Assembly: GCA_031553225.1 (NCBI GenBank)
Contig: JAVBLU010000024.1
Span: 1 to 64,000, forward strand
DNA: 64,000 nucleotides
Source: JAVBLU01 sp031553225
GTDB taxonomy: Bacteria; Bacillota; Clostridia; Christensenellales; UBA1750
Direction of reading: 5' to 3'
Below, one piece after another: positions 34,668 to 43,520 of this stretch. Position 1 is the stretch's first letter, and every line of letters begins with the position of its first letter. A program made the position numbers and the translations under genes. A model generated the notes under the pieces. It ran no database searches, was not told the origin of the DNA, and saw only the letters and a list, made by a program, of their open reading frames with translations.

Positions 34668-35603
34668 ATGCAAACAATCGCGCCGCTGCTTCACCACCTG
34701 CGCCACACGCCGCTTAAAGGGCCGCTCGCGGCGCTGAAAGCGCGCGAAGCGGATGCCTTGACGGAGGTGCGCGTGCGCGTGGACCGGCCGGTGCTCGCGC
34801 ACGTGGGCGGCCGCATAGGGTGGCTGTGCGCCGACGGCTTCCACGAAGGCGCGCCCATGCCGGACGGCCGGGGCGTCCGCCTGAACGCGGCGGAGTGCGG
34901 ACGGCTTCTGGAAGCGCTGTGCGAACAGTCCCTGTATGCGCGCGAGGAAGAGTTGCGCGCCGGGTACCTAACCCTTCCGGGCGGCTTCCGCGTGGGCGTG
35001 TGCGGGCAGATGAGCGTCGTCGGCGGCCGCGTGACCGCTCTGCGACATGCCACGTCCTTCAACATACGCGTGGCGCGCGCTGTGCCCGGCTGCGCCGACC
35101 GCGTGATGCCGCATCTCCTGCAGCACGGGCGCGCTTGCTCGGCGCTGGTGCTCTCGCCGCCTGGGGAGGGGAAGACGACGCTCCTGCGCGACATCGCACG
35201 GCAAATGGGCGCGGTTTTGCGGGTGTGCGTGGTGGACGAGCGCGGGGAGATAGCCGGATGCTATGAGGGCGTTCCACGCTTGGATGTCGGACTGATGACC
35301 GATGTGCTGGACGGCTGCCCGAAGGGCGAAGGCCTCCCGCTGCTCCTGCGTTCCATGCGACCGGACGTGGTGATCGCCGACGAAATCGGGTGCCCGGCGG
35401 ACGCGGCCGCCCTGCAGGACGCCTCAGCCTGCGGCGTGGCGGTTATCGCATCGGCGCATGCGGCCTGCTACGAGGACGCGATAGCCCGGCCCGCGCTCTG
35501 CCAAGCGATCATGGCGGGCGGTTTTACTCGGATCATCACGCTGGGCGCGCCGCAGGGCACAATCAGGCGCGTGCAGGACGGGAAGGGCCGGGCGCTTGCG
35601 TGA
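34668..35603 (+). CDS. spoIIIAA: Stage III sporulation protein AA (ATPase)
   Basis: This 311-residue cytoplasmic ATPase belongs to the type II/IV secretion ATPase group and powers or assembles the SpoIIIA-SpoIIQ channel between mother cell and forespore. The Walker A is SPPGEGKTTLLRD and the Walker B region includes MRPDVVIADEIG. The upstream CATAGGAT resembles the SigE -10 CATACAAT, so mother-cell expression is plausible. It is the first of six consecutive spoIIIA genes with short gaps. Confidence 0.93.
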   Translation: MQTIAPLLHHLRHTPLKGPLAALKAREADALTEVRVRVDRPVLAHVGGRIGWLCADGFHEGAPMPDGRGVRLNAAECGRLLEALCEQSLYAREEELRAGYLTLPGGFRVGVCGQMSVVGGRVTALRHATSFNIRVARAVPGCADRVMPHLLQHGRACSALVLSPPGEGKTTLLRDIARQMGAVLRVCVVDERGEIAGCYEGVPRLDVGLMTDVLDGCPKGEGLPLLLRSMRPDVVIADEIGCPADAAALQDASACGVAVIASAHAACYEDAIARPALCQAIMAGGFTRIITLGAPQGTIRRVQDGKGRALA

Positions 35604-35651
35604 ACGTGAGGTGCCACCGCCAATATTTTGTTGCGAAGAAGGTGACGTCGC

Positions 35652-36170
35652 ATGGTTCAGCTGCTTGGCATGGCAGCCGTTGCAGGCGGAGGCGCGCTGC
35701 TGGGCGCTGGGTTCTCCTCATGCCTTCGGCGCAGGGAGGCAGCGCTCTCGCAATTGGACGCGGCGCTTAAGCTTCTGTCCGTGCGCATGCTACGGCGGCT
35801 GGACACGCTTGGGGTAGCGCTGCGCGAGGCGGGAGAGGCGGCGCAGGGCGAGGCCGGCGGCTTGCTTGTACGCGCGGCGGAAGGGCTTACCCGCACGGGC
35901 GACACCGTGCAGGCGATGGAAGACGCTTTGGCGCGCCTGCCGCGCGGCAGCCAGTTGTCGGCCCTGACCGACGCCGACCGCCGGGCGCTCGAACGCCTGT
36001 TTTTCCAGCTGGGCGGCGGATACGACGCGCAGGCCGCCGCGCTGGAGGTGGCTCGCGCCGACCTCGCCGCGCTTCACGAACAGGCGCGCGACGAGTGCCG
36101 CCGCAACGCCCGTCTGTATCAGTCGCTGGGGATTCTGGGAGGCATCGCCGCGGCCTTATTCTTGATGTAG
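35652..36170 (+). CDS. spoIIIAB: Stage III sporulation protein AB
   Basis: This 172-residue protein has a membrane helix at each end (about residues 5-22 and 155-172) and a helical middle, matching SpoIIIAB, which resembles type II secretion GspF domains. The segment GGGYDAQAAALEVARADL is similar to the family. It follows spoIIIAA after 48 bases. The ATG at 35652 has a weak GAAGGTG upstream. The function is in the mother-cell side of the feeding-tube channel. Confidence 0.87.
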   Translation: MVQLLGMAAVAGGGALLGAGFSSCLRRREAALSQLDAALKLLSVRMLRRLDTLGVALREAGEAAQGEAGGLLVRAAEGLTRTGDTVQAMEDALARLPRGSQLSALTDADRRALERLFFQLGGGYDAQAAALEVARADLAALHEQARDECRRNARLYQSLGILGGIAAALFLM

Positions 36171-36181
36171 GGGAAGAGACC

Positions 36182-36379
36182 ATGAGCGTAGATATCGTGT
36201 TTAAGATCGCCGGCATCGGCGTGCTCGTCGCGGTCGTCAGCGAGGTGCTCAAGCGCACCGGGCGCGAGGACATGGCCATGCTCACCACCATCGCCGGGCT
36301 GGCCATCGTGCTGCTGATGGTTGTGAACGTGCTCTCCGACCTGTTCACCAACGTACGCTCGATATTTCAGCTGTTCTAA
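36182..36379 (+). CDS. spoIIIAC: Stage III sporulation protein AC
   Basis: This 65-residue membrane protein has two helices (about residues 5-23 and 33-54). VDIVFKIAGIGVLVAVVSEVLKRTGRED is close to the family consensus (split here only by its length). It starts at the ATG at 36182, where GGGGAAGAG provides a ribosome binding site; in-frame sequence further upstream lies inside spoIIIAB and is not used. Confidence 0.92.
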   Translation: MSVDIVFKIAGIGVLVAVVSEVLKRTGREDMAMLTTIAGLAIVLLMVVNVLSDLFTNVRSIFQLF

Positions 36380-36394
36380 GCTGCGGAGGACGCC

Positions 36395-36781
36395 ATGGAT
36401 CTACTGAAGATGGTTGGGCTGTCGCTCGCTGCGGCCATGCTGTGTGTGGTGCTGCGGCAAACCCGGCCGGAGATGGCCATGCTGTGCGGTCTGGCGGCCG
36501 GGGCGCTTGTGCTTATGGCCGTGCTGCTGCGGCTGTCAGGCGTGCTGGACGCGCTCGCCCGCCTGGCCGCCAAAGCCGGGTTGGCCGGGGACGCGCTGGG
36601 CACGGTGGTACAGGTGCTGGGCGTATCGTATCTGGCGGAGTTCGGGGCGCAGGCCTGCCGCGATGCGGGCGAGGGCGCCCTGGCCGCCAAGGTGGAGCTG
36701 GGCGGCAGGGTGGCCATTTTGGCCCTGTCGGTGCCGTTGCTCATCGCCGTAATGGAGACGATTACGGCGCTGCTCAAGTGA
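36395..36781 (+). CDS. spoIIIAD: Stage III sporulation protein AD
   Basis: This 128-residue membrane protein has three to four hydrophobic helices and the family pattern MDLLKMVGLSLAAAMLCVVLRQ at the start and YLAEFGAQACRDAGE in the middle. It is thought to form part of the membrane base of the SpoIIIA channel with AC and AE. The stop overlaps the GTG start of spoIIIAE (GTGA). Confidence 0.92.
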   Translation: MDLLKMVGLSLAAAMLCVVLRQTRPEMAMLCGLAAGALVLMAVLLRLSGVLDALARLAAKAGLAGDALGTVVQVLGVSYLAEFGAQACRDAGEGALAAKVELGGRVAILALSVPLLIAVMETITALLK

Positions 36782-37950
36782 GGCGCCCGGTTGCGCTCGC
36801 CGCCGCGGCCGCCCTGTTTTTCCTGCTGTTGGCGCCCTCTGAGGCGCACGCCTCGCAGACGGCCGCCCCTGCGGCTACGCTGGACGAGCAGATGCAGTCC
36901 ATCCTGCAGGGAATCGACCTGTCGGCTTGGGAAAGCGCGCTGCAGACCGTGCCCGGCGCGGGAGAAACAAAAGCGCTCGTGCTGCGCCTAGCGCGCGGGG
37001 AGGCGGTGCTCTCCGCGGACGGCCTTTTGCGCCTCGCCCTGAGCGCTCTTCTGCGCGAGGCGGCCGCGACGCTCCCGGTGCTTCTGCGGCTGATGGCCCT
37101 GGCGCTTGTTGCGGGTGTTCTGCAGCAGATGCGCGGCGCTCTGGCGAAGGAGGGCGTGTCGCGCGTGGCGCAGATGACCTGCATGCTGCTGTGCGTGGTG
37201 CCGCTGGCGGGCGACTTTGCCGGGCTGGTAGCAGGCGGGCGCGACGCCATCGTGCGCATGGGCGCGTTTACGCAGCGCGCCATGCCCGTGCTGCTCACGC
37301 TTCTGGCCGCGGTGGGCGGGCACGCCGGCGCGGCTGTGGCGCAGCCCGCCGTGCTGGCTGCCACAAGTATCGTGAGTACCGTCGTACAGGGCGGTGTGCT
37401 GCCGCTAACACTCTTCTCCGCGGCGCTGTGCGTGGTGAGCGCGCTTTCCTCCGGCCTGCCGCTCGACAGACTGCGCACGCTGATCGCCTCGGCGTGTAAC
37501 TGGGCGCTTGGCGTCAGCTTTACGGTGTTTGTGGCCGTGCTGGCCGTGCAGGGCGTTGCGGCCTCCAGCTTCGACGGAGTATCGCTGCGCACGGCCAAGT
37601 ACGCCGTGGACAACTTTGTGCCCGTAGTCGGCGGACTGTTTGCCGACGCTATGGACGTGTTTGTCGGCTGCTCGCTCCTCATCAAGAACGGGCTGGGCGT
37701 CTCGGCGCTGATGGCCGTCGTGGCATACTGCGCGCTTCCCGTGCTGCGCATCCTGGCCACGCTCCTTTGCTACCGCCTGGCGGGCGCCCTCCTTCAGCCC
37801 GTGGCGGACGAGAAGCTGGTGGCCTGCCTTGGCGATCTCTCCTCAGTGCTCACAACGCTTCTGGTCGCGGTATTATCGGCCGCGGCCATGTTCCTGGTGC
37901 TCATTGGCATGACGGCCTCCTTCTCCGGGTTGACCGCCGCGCTGCGGTAG
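36778..37950 (+). CDS. spoIIIAE: Stage III sporulation protein AE
   Basis: This 390-residue polytopic membrane protein has a signal peptide at the N-terminus (VRRPVALAAAAALFFLLL...AHAS) and seven or so further helices, including RYAVDNFVPVVGG-like sequence TAKYAVDNFVPVVGGLFADA, which is highly conserved in SpoIIIAE. The GTG start at 36778 overlaps the stop of spoIIIAD by four bases, so translation is coupled. Frames extending further upstream overlap spoIIIAD and are artefacts. Confidence 0.92.
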   Translation: MRRPVALAAAAALFFLLLAPSEAHASQTAAPAATLDEQMQSILQGIDLSAWESALQTVPGAGETKALVLRLARGEAVLSADGLLRLALSALLREAAATLPVLLRLMALALVAGVLQQMRGALAKEGVSRVAQMTCMLLCVVPLAGDFAGLVAGGRDAIVRMGAFTQRAMPVLLTLLAAVGGHAGAAVAQPAVLAATSIVSTVVQGGVLPLTLFSAALCVVSALSSGLPLDRLRTLIASACNWALGVSFTVFVAVLAVQGVAASSFDGVSLRTAKYAVDNFVPVVGGLFADAMDVFVGCSLLIKNGLGVSALMAVVAYCALPVLRILATLLCYRLAGALLQPVADEKLVACLGDLSSVLTTLLVAVLSAAAMFLVLIGMTASFSGLTAALR

Positions 37951-37958
37951 GTGATCGT

Positions 37959-38462
37959 ATGGAAGCGCTGACGAAGCTTGTGATCTCCGTATCCTGCCTT
38001 GCGCTCGTGTGGACGGTTTGCGATCTGGCGCTGCCCGACGGCCGCCTGCGCGACGCGGCGCGCTTCGTGGTCGGCCTAGTGGTCATGCTCGCGCTTGTTC
38101 AACCCATCGCCGGACTGTTTTCCATCCTTCCCGAGCAAGTGGCGCGCTCGGAAGCGCACCGCATGGACACGGCGCTCATGCAGGCGCAGGCGCGCGCCTA
38201 CCAGCAGGACGACGCCTACGTGCGCGCCGTGCTGGACGCATACGCCCGCGGGGCGGAGGAGATTGTGCGCGCTATGGCGCTGGAGGCGGGCTTCAGCGAC
38301 CCAGAAGCGGTCGTCACCCTCACCGACCGCGGCGAGATTTTTTCGGTGCTCCTGCGCGAGGGCGCGGTGCCTGTCTTCACCACGGCAAAGGGGCGTCCGG
38401 AGCTGCAGAAAGCCATCGCCGAGCGGCTTTCAGTCCCTCCGGACATTGTGCAGATCCGGTAG
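37959..38462 (+). CDS. spoIIIAF: Stage III sporulation protein AF
   Basis: This 167-residue protein has two N-terminal membrane helices (about residues 8-25 and 38-57), then a soluble domain. The ring-building-motif-like C-terminal domain ends VPPDIVQIR. It is the last spoIIIA gene here: in most spore formers spoIIIAG and spoIIIAH follow, but the next gene is gcvT after a 56-base gap. The ATG at 37959 lies eight bases after the spoIIIAE stop. Confidence 0.85.
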   Translation: MEALTKLVISVSCLALVWTVCDLALPDGRLRDAARFVVGLVVMLALVQPIAGLFSILPEQVARSEAHRMDTALMQAQARAYQQDDAYVRAVLDAYARGAEEIVRAMALEAGFSDPEAVVTLTDRGEIFSVLLREGAVPVFTTAKGRPELQKAIAERLSVPPDIVQIR

Positions 38463-38518
38463 ATTTTTTGTAGCATTCTATGATATACTACCAGCGATTT
38501 GGTGAAAGCGGTGATGTC

Positions 38519-39607
38519 GTGAAACGAACACCTCTGTATGACGAGCATGTGGCGCTGGGCGCCAAAATGGTTGCGTTTTCCGGCTGGGAAATGCCCGTTC
38601 AGTACGAGGGCATCCTGGCGGAGCACGGGCGTGTGCGCACCGGAGCCGGCCTGTTCGACGTGTCGCACATGGGCGAGATCTTTTTGGAGGGTCCCGGCGC
38701 GGCCGAGGCGGCGGAGGATCTTTGCTGCAACGGCGTGGTGCGCGAGGTGGGACAGGCCGTCTATTCCCCGATGTGCAACGCGCAGGGCGGCGTGGTTGAC
38801 GACGTAATCGTGCATCATCTGGCGGAGGGCCGCCTGCTCATCGTTGTAAACGCCGGCAATATCGACAAGGACGAGGCGCACATTCGCGCGGTTGTGGGCG
38901 CGCGCGCGCGCGTGAGGAACGCTTCCGCGCAATACGGGCAGCTGGCGCTGCAGGGCCCCAAGGCGCTGTCCATCGCCCAGCGGCTTTCCGGTGCGGACCT
39001 TCGGGAGCTGAAGCCCTACCGTTTTTTGCAGGATGTCTCCTTTTGCGGCGTACCCGCCCTGGTGGCCCGCACCGGCTATACGGGCGAGGACGGGGTGGAG
39101 ATCTACCTGCCCTCCGCCGATACGGCGCGCGTCTTCCGCGCCATCCTGGAGGAGGGGAAGGGCGAGGGGGTTGCGCCCATCGGCCTTGGCGCGCGCGACA
39201 CGCTGCGCATGGAGTCGGCCATGCCCCTGTACGGCCACGAGCTTACCGACGACATCTCGCCTCTGGAGGCGGGCCTGTCTCGCTTCGTGAACCTTGAAAA
39301 GCCCGTATTCCGGGGTCGCGACGCTCTGCTTGCCCAACAGGCGGCGGGCACGGCGCGCGTGCGCATCGGTCTGCGCGTCACTGAGCGCGGCGTGGCCCGA
39401 CAGGGCGCGCGTATCGCCTCTGCGGGCGAGGACATCGGCTACGCCACCTCGGCTGGGCCATCGCCCACGCTCGGCGGCTGTATCGCCCTTGCCCTTGTGG
39501 CCGCTGGAAAGGTAAAGAAGGGCGACGAGGTGACGCTCATCGTGCGCGACCGGCCCCTGGCGGCTACGGTCGTGCCGCTTCCGTTCTACAAAAAGCCCAA
39601 GGTATAG
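38519..39607 (+). CDS. gcvT: Glycine cleavage system T protein (aminomethyltransferase)
   Basis: This 362-residue enzyme transfers the methylene group from the lipoyl-bound aminomethyl of GcvH to tetrahydrofolate and releases ammonia. RTPLYDEHVALGAKMVAF at the N-terminus and GLFDVSHMGEI, TGYTGEDGVEIY and LGARDTLRMESAMPLYGHEL are family signatures. The GTG at 38519 is preferred, because the in-frame ATG at 38480 overlaps a TATGATATACT promoter-like sequence. It is the first gene of gcvT-gcvH-gcvPA-gcvPB. Confidence 0.95.
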   Translation: MKRTPLYDEHVALGAKMVAFSGWEMPVQYEGILAEHGRVRTGAGLFDVSHMGEIFLEGPGAAEAAEDLCCNGVVREVGQAVYSPMCNAQGGVVDDVIVHHLAEGRLLIVVNAGNIDKDEAHIRAVVGARARVRNASAQYGQLALQGPKALSIAQRLSGADLRELKPYRFLQDVSFCGVPALVARTGYTGEDGVEIYLPSADTARVFRAILEEGKGEGVAPIGLGARDTLRMESAMPLYGHELTDDISPLEAGLSRFVNLEKPVFRGRDALLAQQAAGTARVRIGLRVTERGVARQGARIASAGEDIGYATSAGPSPTLGGCIALALVAAGKVKKGDEVTLIVRDRPLAATVVPLPFYKKPKV

Positions 39608-39623
39608 AGAGGGGTTATGACGC

Positions 39624-40004
39624 GTGCAATTTCCCAAAAATTTGATGTACTCCAAAGACCACGAGTGGGTGCTCGTGGAGGGCGCCACCGCGAAGATCGG
39701 CATCACCGACTTCGCGCAGCATGAGATCGGCGACATCGTGTTCGTGGAGGTTCCCGCGCAAGGCGATTCCATCGCTCCGGGCGCGTCCTTCAGCGTTATC
39801 GAGTCCGTGAAGGCCACAAGCGACGTGTACGCCCCCGTAGGCGGCACTGTGTGCTGGGTGAATGCCGCCCTGGCCGACAAGCCCGAGCTGCTCAATGAAG
39901 CGCCTTACGACAACCCCATCGCCGCCGTGTCCGCCGTCGCCTTCGACCTATCCGGCCTGATGGACGCCGAGGCGTACGAGGCCCTGGTGAAGAGCGAGGG
40001 CTGA
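39624..40004 (+). CDS. gcvH: Glycine cleavage system H protein
   Basis: This 126-residue lipoyl carrier protein shuttles the aminomethyl intermediate between the P, T and L proteins. YSKDHEWVLVEG is the N-terminal family signature and the lipoylated Lys is in ESVKATSDVYAP. The start is GTG at 39624, 16 bases after gcvT, and AGGGG lies upstream. No lipoate protein ligase gene is in the window. Confidence 0.96.
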   Translation: MQFPKNLMYSKDHEWVLVEGATAKIGITDFAQHEIGDIVFVEVPAQGDSIAPGASFSVIESVKATSDVYAPVGGTVCWVNAALADKPELLNEAPYDNPIAAVSAVAFDLSGLMDAEAYEALVKSEG

Positions 40005-40006
40005 GC

Positions 40007-41335
40007 ATGTATATACCCAATACCGCGGAACAGCAGCTGAGCATGCTGCGGGCCATCGGCCTGACAAGCATGGACGAGCTGTTCGCCCAGATCCCGCAGA
40101 ACGTGCGGCAAACAAGGCAAAGCGATCTGCCCGCGCCCATGAGCGAGCTGGAAATACAGCAGCACATGGCCGCACTGGCCGCGCAAAACGCCCAGCCCGT
40201 CTGCTTTTTGGGCGCAGGCGTATACGACCATTATATTCCCTCGGCCGTAAATGCCTTGGCGTCGCGCCAGGAGTTCTACACGGCCTACACGCCCTATCAG
40301 CCGGAGATCTCGCAGGGCACGCTCCAGGCGATCTTTGAGTATCAAAGCATGATCTGCCGCCTGACCGGCATGGACGTATCCAACGCCTCGCTGTACGACG
40401 GCGCTACGGCACTCGCCGAGGCGCTGTCCATGGCTTGCGGCCAAACCGGGCGCGCCGCGGTGCTGCTGCCCGAAACGCTGCATCCGCAGTACCGCCAGGT
40501 GGCGCATACTTACGCGCGTTTCTGCGGCCAGCAGGTGCGCACGTTGCCCTGCCCGAACGGCCGGATGGACACAAACGAGGCGGCGAAGATGCTCTCCGGC
40601 GATGTGGCCGCGCTTGTGGTGCCTTCACCTAATTTTTTTGGCATTGTAGAGGACATGGCGGCCCTTTCGCAGGCGGCGCACGCAGCCGGTGCGGCTCTCA
40701 TCGCCTGCACAGACCCGATTTCTCTGGGAATCCTGGAAGCGCCCGGCATGCTATCCGCGGACATCTGCGTAGGCGACGGCCAGGCTTTGGGCAATCCGAT
40801 GGGCTTTGGCGGCCCGCACTTCGGTTTCCTAACCGCCAAGGACGCTTACCTGCGCCGCATGCCCGGCCGCATCTGCGGCGAGACGTTAGACAGGGAGGGA
40901 CGGCGCGGCTATGTGCTCACGCTGCAAACGCGCGAGCAGCACATTCGCCGTGAGAAGGCCACGAGCAACATCTGTTCCAACCAGGCGCTGTGCGCGCTGC
41001 GCGCAGGCATGTACCTGGCGCTGATGGGCGATCAGGGCCTTGCCCGGACGGCGCACCTGTGCCTGAGCAAGGCGCACGCGCTGCGCGACAGGCTTCTGGA
41101 CACCGGCAAATTCGCGCCTCTGTACGGCGGGCCGTTCTTTAAGGAGTTTGCCCTCGCCTACAAAGGCGACGTGGCCAAGCTGAACGCGCGTTTGCTTGGC
41201 ATGGGGTATCTGGGCGGCTATGCCCTGGAGCAGGATTATCCGCAGCTTGCAGGCGGCATGCTCTTCGCCGTCACCGAGAAGCGCACGGCGGCCGAGATCG
41301 CCGACTTTGTAGCGAAGGTGGTGGCACTGTCATGA
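40007..41335 (+). CDS. gcvPA: Glycine dehydrogenase (aminomethyl-transferring) subunit 1
   Basis: This 442-residue subunit is the N-terminal half of the glycine decarboxylase, split into two genes in Firmicutes. It carries YIPNTAEQQLSMLRAIG, FLGAGVYDHYIPSAV and AYTPYQPEISQGTLQAIFE, and YDGATALAEA. It forms a heterotetramer with GcvPB. It starts three bases after gcvH and overlaps gcvPB by four bases. Confidence 0.97.
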   Translation: MYIPNTAEQQLSMLRAIGLTSMDELFAQIPQNVRQTRQSDLPAPMSELEIQQHMAALAAQNAQPVCFLGAGVYDHYIPSAVNALASRQEFYTAYTPYQPEISQGTLQAIFEYQSMICRLTGMDVSNASLYDGATALAEALSMACGQTGRAAVLLPETLHPQYRQVAHTYARFCGQQVRTLPCPNGRMDTNEAAKMLSGDVAALVVPSPNFFGIVEDMAALSQAAHAAGAALIACTDPISLGILEAPGMLSADICVGDGQALGNPMGFGGPHFGFLTAKDAYLRRMPGRICGETLDREGRRGYVLTLQTREQHIRREKATSNICSNQALCALRAGMYLALMGDQGLARTAHLCLSKAHALRDRLLDTGKFAPLYGGPFFKEFALAYKGDVAKLNARLLGMGYLGGYALEQDYPQLAGGMLFAVTEKRTAAEIADFVAKVVALS

Positions 41336-42822
41336 CGGGTAAGCCATACTCACCCGCGTTCGCCTTCGCCGAAGGCACGCTTCCCGAGCCGCTCATCTTT
41401 GATTTATCCGCCCCCGGCCGCACGGCGCTGTGCATGCCCGCGTGCGACGTGCCTGCGTGCGACGCCTCTGTAGCGCTGCCTGGCTGCGCTCTGCGCGCCG
41501 CGCCCGCCGGTCTGCCTGAAATATCCCAGGTGGACGCCGTGCGCCACTACACGCATCTCTCCCAGCGCAACTATGGCGTGGACGGGGGATTCTATCCGCT
41601 GGGCTCCTGCACCATGAAATTCAACCCCAAGGTGAACGAGGAAGCCGCGGCGCTTCCCGGTTTCGCCAGCGCCCATCCGCTCGCGCCGGACAGCGCCGTG
41701 CAGGGGTGCCTGCAAGTGATGAGCGAGCTTTCGGCGATGCTGTGCGAGATCACCGGCATGGCCGGGTTTTCCCTGCAGCCCGCGGCGGGCGCGCACGGCG
41801 AGCTGGCGGGCATGATGATCATGCGCGCCTATCACGAGCACCGGGGCGACAGCGCCCGTCGAAGCGTGCTCATCCCTGATGCAGCGCATGGCACCAATCC
41901 CGCTTCCGCGGCGGTGGCCGGCCTAAAAGTCGTGCAGATCCCAACAAACGAGCAGGGCGGCGTGGACATTGGCGCTCTGCGCGCGGCCATGGGGCCAGAC
42001 GTGGCGGGCCTGATGCTGACCAACCCGAACACGCTGGGCCTGTTCGAGCCGAACATCAGGGAGGTCGCCGACATTGTACATGCCGGCGGAGGCCTTCTAT
42101 ACTACGACGGGGCGAATCTGAACGCCGTAATGGGCCGCGCGCGGCCGGGCGACATGGGTTTTGACATCGTGCATCTGAACCTGCACAAAACGTTTTCCAC
42201 CCCGCACGGCGGCGGCGGCCCGGGCAGTGGCCCTGTGGGCGTGTGCGCGTCCCTCGTGCCCTTCCTGCCGGGCCCTCTTTCGGCCCCTACAGGGGATGGG
42301 TATGCGCTTGCGCAGCCCGATGCGCGCAGCATCGGCCGCGTACGCGCCTTCCACGGCAACTTCCTGGTCGCGCTGCGCGCCTACGTCTACATCCGTACGC
42401 TGGGCGCGTCCGGCCTTCGGGACGCCAGCGAAAACGCCGTGCTAAACGCCAACTACGTTCTGCACCGTCTGAAGGGCAAGTACCTTGTGCCCTTCGAACG
42501 GCTGTGCATGCACGAGGCTGTGTTCTCCGGCCTGCGTGACAAGTCCACGCACATGACCACGCTGGACGTGGCAAAACGGCTGCTGGACTACGGCTTCCAT
42601 CCGCCCACGGTGTACTTCCCGCTCATTGTGAAGGAAGCGCTTATGGTGGAGCCCACCGAAACGGAATCGCGCGAGACGCTGGACGCTTTTTGCGACGCGC
42701 TTCTGCAGATCGCCGACGAAGCCGTCGCATCGCCCGAGCTGCTTACCTCGGCCCCGCACGCCGCGCCCGTCACCCGCCTGGACGAGACGCGCGCCGCGCG
42801 CACACCCCGCCTGAAGGCATAG
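41332..42822 (+). CDS. gcvPB: Glycine dehydrogenase (aminomethyl-transferring) subunit 2
   Basis: This 496-residue subunit holds the PLP site of glycine decarboxylase: NLHKTFSTPHGGGGPGSGPVG contains the Lys that binds the cofactor. YPLGSCTMKFNPKVNE and LNTNYVLHRL-like NANYVLHRLKGKY are family features, and PPTVYFPLIVKEALMVEPTETE lies near the C-terminus. The gene ends the gcv operon. The L protein (dihydrolipoyl dehydrogenase) is not in the window and must be encoded elsewhere. Confidence 0.97.
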   Translation: MTGKPYSPAFAFAEGTLPEPLIFDLSAPGRTALCMPACDVPACDASVALPGCALRAAPAGLPEISQVDAVRHYTHLSQRNYGVDGGFYPLGSCTMKFNPKVNEEAAALPGFASAHPLAPDSAVQGCLQVMSELSAMLCEITGMAGFSLQPAAGAHGELAGMMIMRAYHEHRGDSARRSVLIPDAAHGTNPASAAVAGLKVVQIPTNEQGGVDIGALRAAMGPDVAGLMLTNPNTLGLFEPNIREVADIVHAGGGLLYYDGANLNAVMGRARPGDMGFDIVHLNLHKTFSTPHGGGGPGSGPVGVCASLVPFLPGPLSAPTGDGYALAQPDARSIGRVRAFHGNFLVALRAYVYIRTLGASGLRDASENAVLNANYVLHRLKGKYLVPFERLCMHEAVFSGLRDKSTHMTTLDVAKRLLDYGFHPPTVYFPLIVKEALMVEPTETESRETLDAFCDALLQIADEAVASPELLTSAPHAAPVTRLDETRAARTPRLKA

Positions 42823-42835
42823 CGCAACAAAGGAA

Positions 42836-42856
42836 ACACCCCGCCGGGCGGGGTGT
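42836..42856. terminator. Probable terminator between gcvPB and the isochorismatase gene
   Basis: A short GC-rich hairpin with arms ACACCCCGC/GCGGGGTGT and a three-base loop lies between convergent genes. On the minus strand it is followed by TTTCCTTTG, so it may terminate the isochorismatase gene; there is no T-run on the plus side. Confidence 0.5.
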
Positions 42857-42883
42857 GATAGAGGAACGGCCGCAGGACGCAGA

Positions 42884-43417
42884 CTAGTTGCTAACGCTCA
42901 CCTGGCAGCTGCGCAGCACCGTAAGCGCCGCCTGATGCGCCTCCGGCGACGTGCCTGCGCAGCAGCCGCCGTCCACAGCCAGCAAAATCTCCGGAAAGTG
43001 CGCCTTCAGCAGCAGGGCGTTTGAGACGACGCAGATGTCCGTGCACACGCCGCACAGCTCGATCTGCTCGACCGGGTGCCGGGCAAGTTCCGCGCGCACC
43101 AACTCCACCAGATGAACGCTTGCGAAAGCACTCTTGTGCAGGCGAACGGCGCGCGTCCCGGCCGCGACCTGCACGTCCGGGCACACGCCCTGCCCCCAGG
43201 TTCCCTCGATGCAGTGCGGAACGGGCAGGAAAAGCCCTTCCTGCGTGCGCAGGTATCCTTGGCCGTGCGTGTCCTGGGTGAGGACGATCAGCGTCCCTTC
43301 CTCCGCCTCGCGCACCTTCCGGGCGACCAGCGGCACAACCGCCTGCGCCTCGGGGCTGCCCAGCGCGCCCGTCACGAAATCATTCTGCATGTCCACCACC
43401 ACGAGCAGCCTGCTCAT
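42884..43417 (-). CDS. Isochorismatase-family cysteine hydrolase (nicotinamidase-like)
   Basis: This 177-residue protein has the family triad: Asp in VVDMQNDFVTG, Lys in LHKSAF and Cys in CGVCTDICVVSNAL. TQDTHGQGYLRTQEG and VPHCIEGTWG give the Asp/His/His metal site of nicotinamidases, so nicotinamide deamidation to nicotinate is the best guess, but the family is diverse. It is a single gene divergent from the sugar symporter, and no NAD synthesis genes are nearby. Confidence 0.88.
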   Translation of the reverse strand: MSRLLVVVDMQNDFVTGALGSPEAQAVVPLVARKVREAEEGTLIVLTQDTHGQGYLRTQEGLFLPVPHCIEGTWGQGVCPDVQVAAGTRAVRLHKSAFASVHLVELVRAELARHPVEQIELCGVCTDICVVSNALLLKAHFPEILLAVDGGCCAGTSPEAHQAALTVLRSCQVSVSN

Positions 43418-43520
43418 CTGTCGTCGCCTCCATCAGAGTGCAGCATATCGGCGCATGCGCCTTATGTTCATTATACTGTGGTTTTGGGCAAAAACAACCC
43501 AGCGGACGGAGGCGGGCCAC

